9,373 nt of DNA from Hydrogenothermaceae bacterium (GTDB lineage: Bacteria > Aquificota > Aquificia > Aquificales > Hydrogenothermaceae): NCBI GenBank assembly GCA_026985705.1, contig JALSPY010000196.1:1-9373 (forward strand), in the 5' to 3' direction. The translations under genes and the position numbers were made by a program. Positions 1 through 6,767 of the stretch are shown piece after piece. Below the pieces are notes generated by a model that made no database searches, was not told the origin of the DNA, and was given only the letters and a program-made list of their open reading frames with translations. Every line of letters starts with the position of its first letter. Position 1 is the stretch's first letter.

Positions 1-51
1 TTTTATTTTAATAATAAAACTAATAAAGAAGAAAAAAAGTAAAGGAAAGTG

Positions 52-549
52 TTATTTTAATTTTTTATTTACATAATTTAAAATATCTTTAGTAATGTTA
101 ATTTTATTTCCTATATATAAAATTCCATTCTGAAAACTTCCAGTAAGGATTAAATCATACTTATTTTTCTCTGCATACTCCTTTATAACCTTACCTATTT
201 TCTTTAATAACTCTTTTTCCACTTTAGCCTTTTCCTTTTGAAAGTTTATATATATTGACTGTCTTTTTTGTAAAAGATTTTGATACTCTATAAACTTCTT
301 CTTTTTAATCTCATCACTTAAAAGAGAAGAGTTTAATTCTTTCTCCAATTTTCTCAATTTTGCTTCTATAGTTTTTAGCCGTTGCTCTGCTTTCTTTAAC
401 TTTGGTTTTAACTGAGAGGAATATCTTTGACCTATCTTAGATTTGTTTAAAATGTAATTCAAATCTAAATAACCTATTTTTTGAGCAAATGAGCTACTAA
501 AAGATGAAAATAAAAACACCGTAATCAGACTAAAAATAAATTTTTTCAT
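52..549 (-). CDS. skp: OmpH/Skp-family periplasmic chaperone
   Basis: A 165-residue protein that fits the Skp/OmpH family, periplasmic chaperones that hold unfolded outer-membrane proteins on their way to the BAM complex. Seen: a signal peptide at residues 1-22 (MKK, hydrophobic core, Ser-rich stretch, probable cleavage FA|Q), then the family's typical mature start KIGYLDLNYIL, a long Lys/Glu-rich coiled-coil (about 36-115) forming the tentacle helices, and a C-terminal return helix and strand (KIGKVIKEYAEKNKYDLIL, about 117-135). The length is normal for the family. The ATG is supported by GGAGG at 559-563, 9 bases upstream. It is the last visible gene of the metG-dnaB-mlaE-skp run, 21 bp after mlaE. 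The 51 bases beyond its stop are T-rich on this strand, with no hairpin and no start of a further gene. Family assignment is firm; client proteins are unknown. Confidence 0.85.
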   Translation of the reverse strand: MKKFIFSLITVFLFSSFSSSFAQKIGYLDLNYILNKSKIGQRYSSQLKPKLKKAEQRLKTIEAKLRKLEKELNSSLLSDEIKKKKFIEYQNLLQKRQSIYINFQKEKAKVEKELLKKIGKVIKEYAEKNKYDLILTGSFQNGILYIGNKINITKDILNYVNKKLK

Positions 550-570
550 AACTGAAAACCTCCATATTTT

Positions 571-1317
571 TTAAAATATTAATTCTGTTAAAAAGTAATC
601 AACTATTAATGTTAATACAGAAGAAACAACTACTGCTGTTGTTGTTGCCTTTCCTACACCTTCAGCTCCACCCTTTGCTACATATCCAAAATAACAGGAA
701 ATCATCACAATCAAAACTGAAAAGACAGCAGATTTATAAAGACCACCAACTATATCGTATAACTCTGTGAAATCCTTCATTTTTTCAACATAAAGATAAG
801 GATTTATGTCATATAAAACTGTTCCTACAAAGTATCCTCCTAAAATTCCTGTTGCATAGGATAGAAGTGTTAAAAGAGGCACCATTATTAAACCTGCCAC
901 TAAGCGAGGTGTGATTAAATACCTTATCGGATCAACAGCCATCACTTCTAAAGCATCTATTTGTTCTGTTATTCTCATAGTCCCTATATTTGCCGCTATT
1001 GAGGAGCCTGAACGAGCAGTTATAAGAAGAGATACTAAAACAGGGGATAACTCTCTAGCTAGTGAAACAGAAACTAAAGCTCCTATTAGAAACTCTGCAT
1101 TAAATCTGTGGAATGAAGGATATGTTTCTACAACTAAAACTCCACCTGTAAAAAATCCTGTAATAGCTATAAGTGGAGAGGCTTGCACACCTATATCTTC
1201 CATATATTTAAAAATATGTTTTATTCTAGGAGGAGATTTTATTAATGATAATAAAGCCTCTAAAAATAGAATAGTTATTCCACCTGTATGTTCTATAAAT
1301 TTAATAAAGTTTGCCAT
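571..1317 (-). CDS. mlaE: MlaE-family ABC transporter permease (lipid asymmetry / lipid transport)
   Basis: A 248-residue integral inner-membrane protein of the MlaE (Ttg2B, YrbE) permease family, which with an MlaF-type ATPase and an MlaD-type MCE protein moves phospholipid between inner and outer membranes. Seen: an N-terminal interfacial helix (about 10-40), then hydrophobic segments at about 47-63, 73-100, 138-165, 195-213 and 226-247. The strongly conserved core spans about 87-130 (SLARELSPVL, ARSGSSIAANIGTM, EQIDALEVMAVDP), including the coupling helix that contacts the ATPase. Length is close to that of E. coli MlaE. ATG start with a weak AAGG upstream; it begins 12 bp after the dnaB stop and is followed by skp. 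No ATPase or MCE gene is in the window, so the partners must lie elsewhere. The family is firm; lipid substrate and direction are not visible from sequence. Confidence 0.9.
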   Translation of the reverse strand: MANFIKFIEHTGGITILFLEALLSLIKSPPRIKHIFKYMEDIGVQASPLIAITGFFTGGVLVVETYPSFHRFNAEFLIGALVSVSLARELSPVLVSLLITARSGSSIAANIGTMRITEQIDALEVMAVDPIRYLITPRLVAGLIMVPLLTLLSYATGILGGYFVGTVLYDINPYLYVEKMKDFTELYDIVGGLYKSAVFSVLIVMISCYFGYVAKGGAEGVGKATTTAVVVSSVLTLIVDYFLTELIF

Positions 1318-1329
1318 TATTATTTAACC

Positions 1330-3288
1330 TTATATCTCTGGAATTTCATCATCTTCAAATAAACTTTCATCTAGTATTATTTCTTCTTCCTCATCTTTAA
1401 TTAAAGAATTATTAACTAATTTATTTTCTTCCTTTATTATATCATCATCTTCTAATATCTCTTCCTCTTTACCCTTAGCTAAATTTTCAAATTTGGTTAT
1501 TTCTTTTATAAATGCAAGTTTTATTATATCTGTTGGTCCATTTCTCTGTTTAGCTATGATTATTTCTGCTATGCCTTCTTCCTCAGGAGTTGGATTTTTC
1601 TTATAATATTCTGGTCTATGTATAAACATAACTAAGTCTGCATCTTGCTCTATACTGTTATGAACTATTATATCGTTAGCTATAAAATTGTGGGTATCCT
1701 CTACGGTCATATCGTAAACATCTTCTACTCCTAATTCTTCTATACTTACTATCTCATCCCATAATAAATCAGAATTTGCTTTTATCTCCTTTGGAACAGC
1801 TATTCTATCTCCGACTTTCAACTGGTCTAATCTATACCAGCCAAAATTATGTTTTAAATCTTTATCGTTATAATGTTGTTTTAAAACATAATTTTCATCT
1901 ATTTTAAAAAATGGGTGATTGGCAGAAGCTTTTATCTCTCTCCCTGTTCTTGTTTTAAGAAGATAAACTTTCTTTCTACCTGAATAAAAAACTTTTGAAA
2001 CAAAAGCCTTTCTTATTTTTAGATTTTTGTCCATTGATAACGTATAAAATTGTTTTCCTACCATACTCTTTATAGGAACAAGTTTCCCAGTTTCAGCATT
2101 AATAACTAAAGTGTCTCCAGTTAAACATCCACTTTCTCTTAAGTCTGCCAATTGAGGCTTCTTATCTGCTCTCATCTCAACCTGTCTAGATAACTGTGCT
2201 AGAGCAATAACCGGAATATTTAACTCTTTAGCTAGTGCTTTTAATCCCCTTGAGATTTCGGCTACTTCCTGCTGTCTACTTTCAACTCTTCTACTAGACC
2301 TCATTAACTGAAGATAATCTATGATTATAAGTTTTATATCTTTTTCCCTCTTTAATCTTCTAGCTTTAGCTTTTAGCTCTAAAATAGATAGTGAAGCGGT
2401 ATCATCTATATATATAGGTGAGGCTGAAATATCAGATGCAACTTTAGTTAATTTAATAAGCTCATCTTCAGAAAGAAAACCAGACCTTAATTTTTTTAAA
2501 GGAATTCTACTTTCAAGGGAAAGTAATCTCATAGCTATCTGTTCCTTTGACATCTCAAGTGAAAAAAAAGCTGAAGGATATTTTTCCACTACAGATGTAT
2601 TATGTATTATAGACAAAGCAAAAGATGTTTTACCCATTGCTGGTCTAGCAGCAATAATTATCAAATCTCCTTCATGGAAACCTGTCGTTAATCTGTCTAA
2701 TTCATGATAGCCAGATGGAATACCTGTGATTATGGTATCCTTTTTAGATAAATCATTAATAATTTTTAAAGTGTTTGCTATAACTTCGGATATAGGGTAG
2801 TATTCTGATATGGTTCTATTTTCATTTAACCTGAATATTTCTGCTTCAGCTTCTTCTATTAACTGGTTAATATCTTTATAGTTTTTTGCCTTTAGAATTA
2901 TTTTTTTGGAAATCTCAATTAATCCTCTAGCTATAGCTTTATCCTTTATCTGCTTTACTGCAGCTTCTATTATACTTGGGGTAGCTGCTTCATTTACCAG
3001 AGTATATATATAAGGTAATCCTCCTATTTCCTCAAGTTTCCCATTACTTTCTAGATGATTTTTAACCAGAAGGAAGTGTGGTTTTTCTCCTTTTTCTACT
3101 ATTTCTATAATAGTCTCATATATTATTCTGTTTACTTCATTAAAAAAGTCTTCAGGTTTAAGAATGTTGATAACATAATCAACAACTTCAGAATGAACTA
3201 AAAGGGCTCCGAGAACAGCCCTTTCTGCTAACTCATCATGTGGTAAAGGTATATCAAATAAATTTTCTTTCATATTTATAATATCCAT
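1330..3288 (-). CDS. dnaB: Replicative DNA helicase DnaB, precursor with in-frame mini-intein
   Basis: A 652-residue precursor of the hexameric replicative helicase that unwinds DNA at the fork and recruits primase. Seen: N-terminal helical domain (about 15-115, LPHDELAERAVLGALL), linker, then the RecA-like C-terminal domain from about 185 with Walker A ARPAMGKTS (214-222), Walker B IIIDYLQLM with Asp324, and the conserved RADKKPQLADLRESG up to 387. An intein fills residues 388-544; the helicase resumes at SIEQDADL, and KQRNGP (580-585) carries Arg582, equivalent to the family's arginine finger. Removing 157 residues leaves 495, slightly long for DnaB because of an acidic tail (606-652). The interruption keeps frame and both flanks are intact, so this is not a pseudogene. 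Start: ATG at 3288 lies 8 bp after the metG stop; Met6 is an alternative, and neither has a strong Shine-Dalgarno sequence. Function depends on splicing. Confidence 0.95.
   Translation of the reverse strand: MDIINMKENLFDIPLPHDELAERAVLGALLVHSEVVDYVINILKPEDFFNEVNRIIYETIIEIVEKGEKPHFLLVKNHLESNGKLEEIGGLPYIYTLVNEAATPSIIEAAVKQIKDKAIARGLIEISKKIILKAKNYKDINQLIEEAEAEIFRLNENRTISEYYPISEVIANTLKIINDLSKKDTIITGIPSGYHELDRLTTGFHEGDLIIIAARPAMGKTSFALSIIHNTSVVEKYPSAFFSLEMSKEQIAMRLLSLESRIPLKKLRSGFLSEDELIKLTKVASDISASPIYIDDTASLSILELKAKARRLKREKDIKLIIIDYLQLMRSSRRVESRQQEVAEISRGLKALAKELNIPVIALAQLSRQVEMRADKKPQLADLRESGCLTGDTLVINAETGKLVPIKSMVGKQFYTLSMDKNLKIRKAFVSKVFYSGRKKVYLLKTRTGREIKASANHPFFKIDENYVLKQHYNDKDLKHNFGWYRLDQLKVGDRIAVPKEIKANSDLLWDEIVSIEELGVEDVYDMTVEDTHNFIANDIIVHNSIEQDADLVMFIHRPEYYKKNPTPEEEGIAEIIIAKQRNGPTDIIKLAFIKEITKFENLAKGKEEEILEDDDIIKEENKLVNNSLIKDEEEEIILDESLFEDDEIPEI
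1657..2127 (-). other. DnaB mini-intein (protein-splicing element, no homing endonuclease)
   Basis: Residues 388-544 of the DnaB precursor (157 residues) show all splicing motifs. Block A is CLTGDTLV with Cys1. Block B is GREIKASANHPFF with His71; Ser68 stands where Thr is usual. Block F is VYDMTVEDTHNFIA, with His146. Block G is NDIIVHN, ending His156-Asn157. The following extein residue is Ser545, a valid +1 nucleophile. The insertion point RESG|SIEQD is the one used by the well-known Synechocystis DnaB intein, and the sequence resembles that intein (KTRxGRxIKAxANH, WDxIVSI, HNFxANDIIVHN). No LAGLIDADG or HNH endonuclease is present: only about 8 residues separate AVP from WDEIV, where the endonuclease sits in full-length relatives. 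An extra stretch of about 18 residues (roughly intein 78-95) lies before GWYRLDQL. All catalytic residues are present, so splicing is likely. Confidence 0.93.
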
Positions 3289-3296
3289 AGCTAAAA

Positions 3297-5207
3297 TTAA
3301 GAAACTAAACTGCCGTTTTTAATATCTCCGTCAACAGTTAAAAGTTTTAAAACATTTTCATCCTTAGATGCAAGTATCATACCTTGTGATTGTATTCCAA
3401 ATATCTTTCTAGGTTTGAGATTAGCAAAAACAATAACCTTTTTACCAATTAGCTCCTCAGGTTTGTAATATTGGGCTATTCCTGAGACAATAGTTCTTTT
3501 TTCATCTCCTAAATCAACTAAAAGTTTTAACAGTTTATCCGATTTTTCAATCTTTTCAGCTTCTAAAACTTCTCCAACTTTAAATTTTAATTTTGTGAAG
3601 TCTTCTATACTTACATACTTATCATTACTCTCTTTCTCTTTCACTTCTTTATCTTTCTCCACTTTCTTTTCCTCCTTTTGTTCTTCTAATCTTGGGAATA
3701 AAGGTTTTATTTTCTTTTTAACTACACTACCTGAAGGATAACAGAAAGTATAAATCTCATCAGGTAAGTCTTCAAATCCTATATACTCTAAAAGCTGTTT
3801 CATCTTGTTTGGCATAAATGGGTAAAGTAAATAGCCTATTAATAATAATCCATCTGCTAAAACATACAATACAGTTTTAAGATAGTCTGAATTTTCTTTT
3901 TTTAACTTCCATGGCTCAGTTTTAACAATATACTTGTTTAGAAAATCTATAAATTCCCAAACTTTCTCTAATCCTTTATTAAACTCTAACCTCTTCGTAT
4001 GTTTATCAAAATATTCTAAAGTTCTTTTATAAATCTCTTCGTATTCTTCCTCTAATTTTGTTCTTTTACCATCTTCTAAACATTCAACTACACCATTGTT
4101 AAATTTATTAATCATTGATACTGTTCTAGAGACTAAGTTTCCCAAATCATTTGCCAAATCTGAATTTATTCTGTTTATAATTGCTTTTTTAGAAAAGTCT
4201 CCGTCCTGTCCGAAAGGTATTTCTCTTAAAAGGAAATATCTAATCTCATCAACTCCATACTTCTTAACTGCATCAAATGGATTGACAACATTACCTAAAG
4301 TTTTAGACATCTTTTGTCCCTCAACAGTCCACCAACCGTGAGCAAAAACCTTTTTAGGAATTTCTAACCCTGCACTCATTAAGAATGCTGGCCAATATAC
4401 AGCATGAAATCTTAGTATATCCTTACCTACTATATGTATATCTGCAGGCCAAAATGTTTTAAACTTATCCCCTTCTACATTTGGATAACCTACTCCTGTT
4501 AGATAGTTAGTTAATGCATCAAACCACACATATATAGTGTGATTTTTATCAAATGGAACAGGTATTCCCCATTTTACCCTATCTCTCTTCCTAGAAACAG
4601 ATAAATCCTTTAAACCTTGTTTTACAAATGATATAACTTCATTTCTTCTATAGTCTGGCTGTATAAACTCCGGATTTTTTTCATAAAGCTCCAATAATTT
4701 TTCCTGATATTTAGAAAGTTTAAAGAAATAACTTTCTTCTTTTATCTTCTCACACTTTTTCTGATGTATAGGACATTTATAGTCATTATCCTTTATCTCT
4801 GTTTCAGTTTTAAATTCCTCACAACCTACACAATACCAACTTTCATACTCAGAAAGATAAATATCTCCATTCTCATAACACTTTTGAAATATATATTGGA
4901 CTGCCTTTATATGGTCCTCATCTGTTGTTCTTATAAATCTGTCATAAGATATATTTAAAACTTCCCATAACTCTTTAAACTTTTTGTGTGTTTTATCTGC
5001 TAACTCCTTTGGTGTAATTCCCTTTTTCTCTGCGGTTTGCTGTATCTTTAAACCATGTTCATCTGTTCCAGTTAAGAAAAAAGTTTTATAGTCTCTCTGT
5101 CTATAATACCTAGCTAAAACATCTGCCGCTATTGTTGTATAAGCATGTCCCAAATGAGGAATATCGTTAACATAGTATATAGGTGTGGTAATATAAAATT
5201 TTTTCAT
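3297..5207 (-). CDS. metG: Methionyl-tRNA synthetase with fused C-terminal tRNA-binding domain
   Basis: Class I synthetase charging tRNA-Met in the cytoplasm, 636 residues. Seen: the HIGH-type motif HLGH (18-21), the FLTGTDEHGLKI signature (44-55), and a single zinc knuckle in the connective domain with Cys126, Cys129, Cys145 and His148 as likely ligands, the Cys/Cys/Cys/His pattern of the Thermus-type enzyme. GQKMSKTLGN carries the KMSKS loop as KMSKT (299-303). A helical anticodon-binding domain follows (about 345-500), then a charged Lys/Glu linker (about 505-530) and an EMAP II/Trbp111-like OB fold (about 531-636, FKVGEVLEAEKI, KPRKIFGIQSQGMILA). ATG start with AAGGGG at 5217-5222. It leads the minus-strand run and is divergent from the MEMO gene. 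The fused C-terminal domain contrasts with Aquifex aeolicus, where the Trbp111 protein is, from memory, a separate gene. Confidence 0.95.
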   Translation of the reverse strand: MKKFYITTPIYYVNDIPHLGHAYTTIAADVLARYYRQRDYKTFFLTGTDEHGLKIQQTAEKKGITPKELADKTHKKFKELWEVLNISYDRFIRTTDEDHIKAVQYIFQKCYENGDIYLSEYESWYCVGCEEFKTETEIKDNDYKCPIHQKKCEKIKEESYFFKLSKYQEKLLELYEKNPEFIQPDYRRNEVISFVKQGLKDLSVSRKRDRVKWGIPVPFDKNHTIYVWFDALTNYLTGVGYPNVEGDKFKTFWPADIHIVGKDILRFHAVYWPAFLMSAGLEIPKKVFAHGWWTVEGQKMSKTLGNVVNPFDAVKKYGVDEIRYFLLREIPFGQDGDFSKKAIINRINSDLANDLGNLVSRTVSMINKFNNGVVECLEDGKRTKLEEEYEEIYKRTLEYFDKHTKRLEFNKGLEKVWEFIDFLNKYIVKTEPWKLKKENSDYLKTVLYVLADGLLLIGYLLYPFMPNKMKQLLEYIGFEDLPDEIYTFCYPSGSVVKKKIKPLFPRLEEQKEEKKVEKDKEVKEKESNDKYVSIEDFTKLKFKVGEVLEAEKIEKSDKLLKLLVDLGDEKRTIVSGIAQYYKPEELIGKKVIVFANLKPRKIFGIQSQGMILASKDENVLKLLTVDGDIKNGSLVS

Positions 5208-5245
5208 AAAGATTTTCCCCTTAGTTTTTATTTACCAGAATTATT

Positions 5246-5251
5246 ATTATA
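5246..5251 (-). promoter_or_regulatory. Candidate -10 box for the metG-dnaB-mlaE-skp run
   Basis: Minus-strand TATAAT, a perfect match to the sigma-70 -10 consensus, about 39 bases before the metG ATG, which would give a 5' leader of about 30 bases containing the AAGGGG ribosome binding site. No recognisable TTGACA-like -35 lies 16-18 bases upstream. In DNA this AT-rich a six-base match is weak evidence; its favour comes from its position in the divergent gap. Confidence 0.3.
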
Positions 5252-5288
5252 TTAATCTTTTAAGTATTTTGGTGGATTTTATAAATAT

Positions 5289-5309
5289 TCAATATATATT
5301 TTATATTGA
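5289..5309. repeat. Inverted repeat in the metG/MEMO divergent gap (possible operator)
   Basis: Perfect 8-base arms TCAATATA (5289-5296) and TATATTGA (5302-5309) separated by 5 bases, lying 28-48 bases upstream of the MEMO ATG at 5337. The right arm contains TATATT, which could serve as a -10 box for the plus-strand pair, with TTTATA (5278-5283) as a poor -35. The dyad geometry would suit a dimeric repressor, but in AT-rich DNA an 8-base dyad can arise by chance. Confidence 0.3.
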
Positions 5310-5336
5310 TAGACTAAAATTTTAGAGGTTATTAAA

Positions 5337-6140
5337 ATGGAAACTACTGTTAGAAAACCAGCTGTAAGTAATCTTTTTTATCCGGGGGATAAAGATAGCC
5401 TCATATATATGCTAAAGAGTTATTTAGACAAAGCACCTTTATATAAAATAAAACCTGAAGCATTGGTTAGTCCACACGCAGGGTATATATACTCAGGTGA
5501 AGTTGCTGCAGTAGGTTATAAACAGCTACTAAATTTAGATAAAAATAAACATTACGATATCCTATTGATAGGACCTTCACATTATGTAGCTTTTGAAGGT
5601 GTATCCTTTGGTTTTTATGAATTTTGGGAAACTCCGTTAGGTAATGTCCCTATTAATAAAGAAAGAATTTTTGAATTTATAAGAAAAAATAGAGATTTAC
5701 CTATTACTACCAATTATCTACCTCATATAAAAGAGCATTCTTTAGAAGTTCAAGTTCCTTTTCTACAAATGGTTTTAAAGGATTTTTCACTAATACCTGT
5801 AGTTTACGGAAATACAGATTACAGGTTGATAGAGTATATAATTGATTACTTTAAAAATAACAATACTATAGTTGTAATAAGTACAGACCTTAGTCATTAC
5901 TATCCTGACGAAATAGCCAAATCTATAGATAACTACTGTAATTTGGCAGTTAAAAATTTAGATATAAATTATTTAAATAAGTGTGAAGCCTGTGGAATGC
6001 TAGGTTTAAAGGCAATTATAGATTATGCTAAGAATGTTGGTTGGAAAAGTATTATCTTAGACTACAAAACATCTGGAGATACAGCAGGAGATAAATCATC
6101 GGTTGTTGGATATGGTAGTTATGCTTTTTATAAAGATTAA
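5337..6140 (+). CDS. amrB: MEMO1-family protein (AmmeMemoRadiSam system component B)
   Basis: A 267-residue full-length MEMO-family protein, a fold related to non-heme iron LigB-type dioxygenases. Seen: VRKPAVSNLFYPGD near the N-terminus; SPHAGYIYSGEVAA (45-58) with His47; LIGPSHYVAFEGVS (77-90) with His82; KEHSLEVQVPFLQ (132-144) with His134; STDLSHYYP (182-190) with His187; and CEACGMLGL (216-224), where Cys219 appears to match the metal-site Cys of human MEMO1. His47, His82 and Cys219 would then form the metal/active site. ATG start with AGAGG at 5324-5328, 8 bases upstream. It heads a two-gene unit, 21 bp before the AMMECR1 gene; in many bacteria and archaea these two families occur together with a radical SAM protein. 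The precise bacterial reaction is not something I can assert. Symbol follows system naming only. Confidence 0.88.
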   Translation: METTVRKPAVSNLFYPGDKDSLIYMLKSYLDKAPLYKIKPEALVSPHAGYIYSGEVAAVGYKQLLNLDKNKHYDILLIGPSHYVAFEGVSFGFYEFWETPLGNVPINKERIFEFIRKNRDLPITTNYLPHIKEHSLEVQVPFLQMVLKDFSLIPVVYGNTDYRLIEYIIDYFKNNNTIVVISTDLSHYYPDEIAKSIDNYCNLAVKNLDINYLNKCEACGMLGLKAIIDYAKNVGWKSIILDYKTSGDTAGDKSSVVGYGSYAFYKD

Positions 6141-6161
6141 TAATAAAAGGGAGAGATAAAG

Positions 6162-6767
6162 ATGTTATTAGATAAAAAAAATATTATTACATCTTTAGAT
6201 GATATAGATGAAAAGGAAGGAAAAGCCTTAGTTAAACTTGCAAGAGCGGCTATAGAAGAATATTTGAAAGAAGGTAAAATTATAGATTTAAAAGAAATTC
6301 CATTTGAAAGTTGGAAAAAATTGGGAGCTTCATTTATTACTTTAGAAAACAAACTATCAGGAAATTTAAGAGGTTGTATAGGCTCTATTATTCCTGTTCA
6401 ACCTTTATATAAAGATGTAATAAGAAACTCTATAGCTGCAGCTACCCAAGACCCAAGATTTAGACCATTATCTCTCTTTGAATTGCCAGAAACTAGAATA
6501 AAGGTTTCTATTCTATCTTACCCAAAGCCAATTCAATATGAAGACCCAAAAGATTTACTAAATAAAATAGAGCCTATGAAAGATGGGCTTATATTAAGAT
6601 ATAAAAACTTCCAAGGAACATTTTTACCTGATGTTTGGGAAGATTTACCGGATAAAACTTTATTTCTATCAAACTTATGTTTAAAGGCAAATCTACCTGC
6701 TGATTGTTGGATTAATCTACCTGTTGAAGTCTACAAATACAGGACAAAAGTATTTAGTGAAGATTAA
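6162..6767 (+). CDS. amrA: AMMECR1-domain protein (AmmeMemoRadiSam system component A)
   Basis: A 201-residue protein consisting of a single AMMECR1 domain. Seen: N-terminal helices with GKALVKLARAAIEEYL (20-35), the hallmark motif NLRGCIGSI (68-76) preceded by GASFITLE, then AAATQDPRFRPLSLFEL, a strongly conserved family segment, followed by IKVSILSYPKPI and, near the end, LPDVWEDLPDKTLFLSNLC and a Trp at the typical C-terminal position. The Cys in LRGCIG is invariant in the family. Cytoplasmic; no signal peptide or membrane segment. Start ATG with AAGGGAG at 6147-6153. It follows the MEMO gene by 21 bp, so the two are almost certainly cotranscribed. Its last four bases overlap the convergent SDR gene. 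The family is clear; biochemical activity is not inferable from sequence. Confidence 0.9.
   Translation: MLLDKKNIITSLDDIDEKEGKALVKLARAAIEEYLKEGKIIDLKEIPFESWKKLGASFITLENKLSGNLRGCIGSIIPVQPLYKDVIRNSIAAATQDPRFRPLSLFELPETRIKVSILSYPKPIQYEDPKDLLNKIEPMKDGLILRYKNFQGTFLPDVWEDLPDKTLFLSNLCLKANLPADCWINLPVEVYKYRTKVFSED

Noticed and set aside
1..51. Possible terminator or next gene after skp
   Set aside because: T-rich on the minus strand but no hairpin, no ribosome binding site and no start codon; too short to decide.
911..1327. Open plus-strand frame of 138 codons antisense to mlaE
   Set aside because: It lies wholly opposite a clear MlaE gene, has no ribosome binding site, and its product resembles no family; a reading-frame shadow.
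1657..2127. The dnaB insertion as a mobile element or recent horizontal insertion at the DNA level
   Set aside because: No direct repeats, inverted ends or endonuclease; the protein motifs define an intein, and base composition by eye equals that of the flanks.
2321..2707. Open plus-strand frame of 128 codons opposite dnaB
   Set aside because: It is antisense to the conserved helicase core; Ser/Ile-rich composition is typical of a shadow frame.
6137..6352. Minus-strand frame of 71 codons opposite the start of the AMMECR1 gene
   Set aside because: The plus-strand AMMECR1 gene is unambiguous here; the opposite frame has no support.
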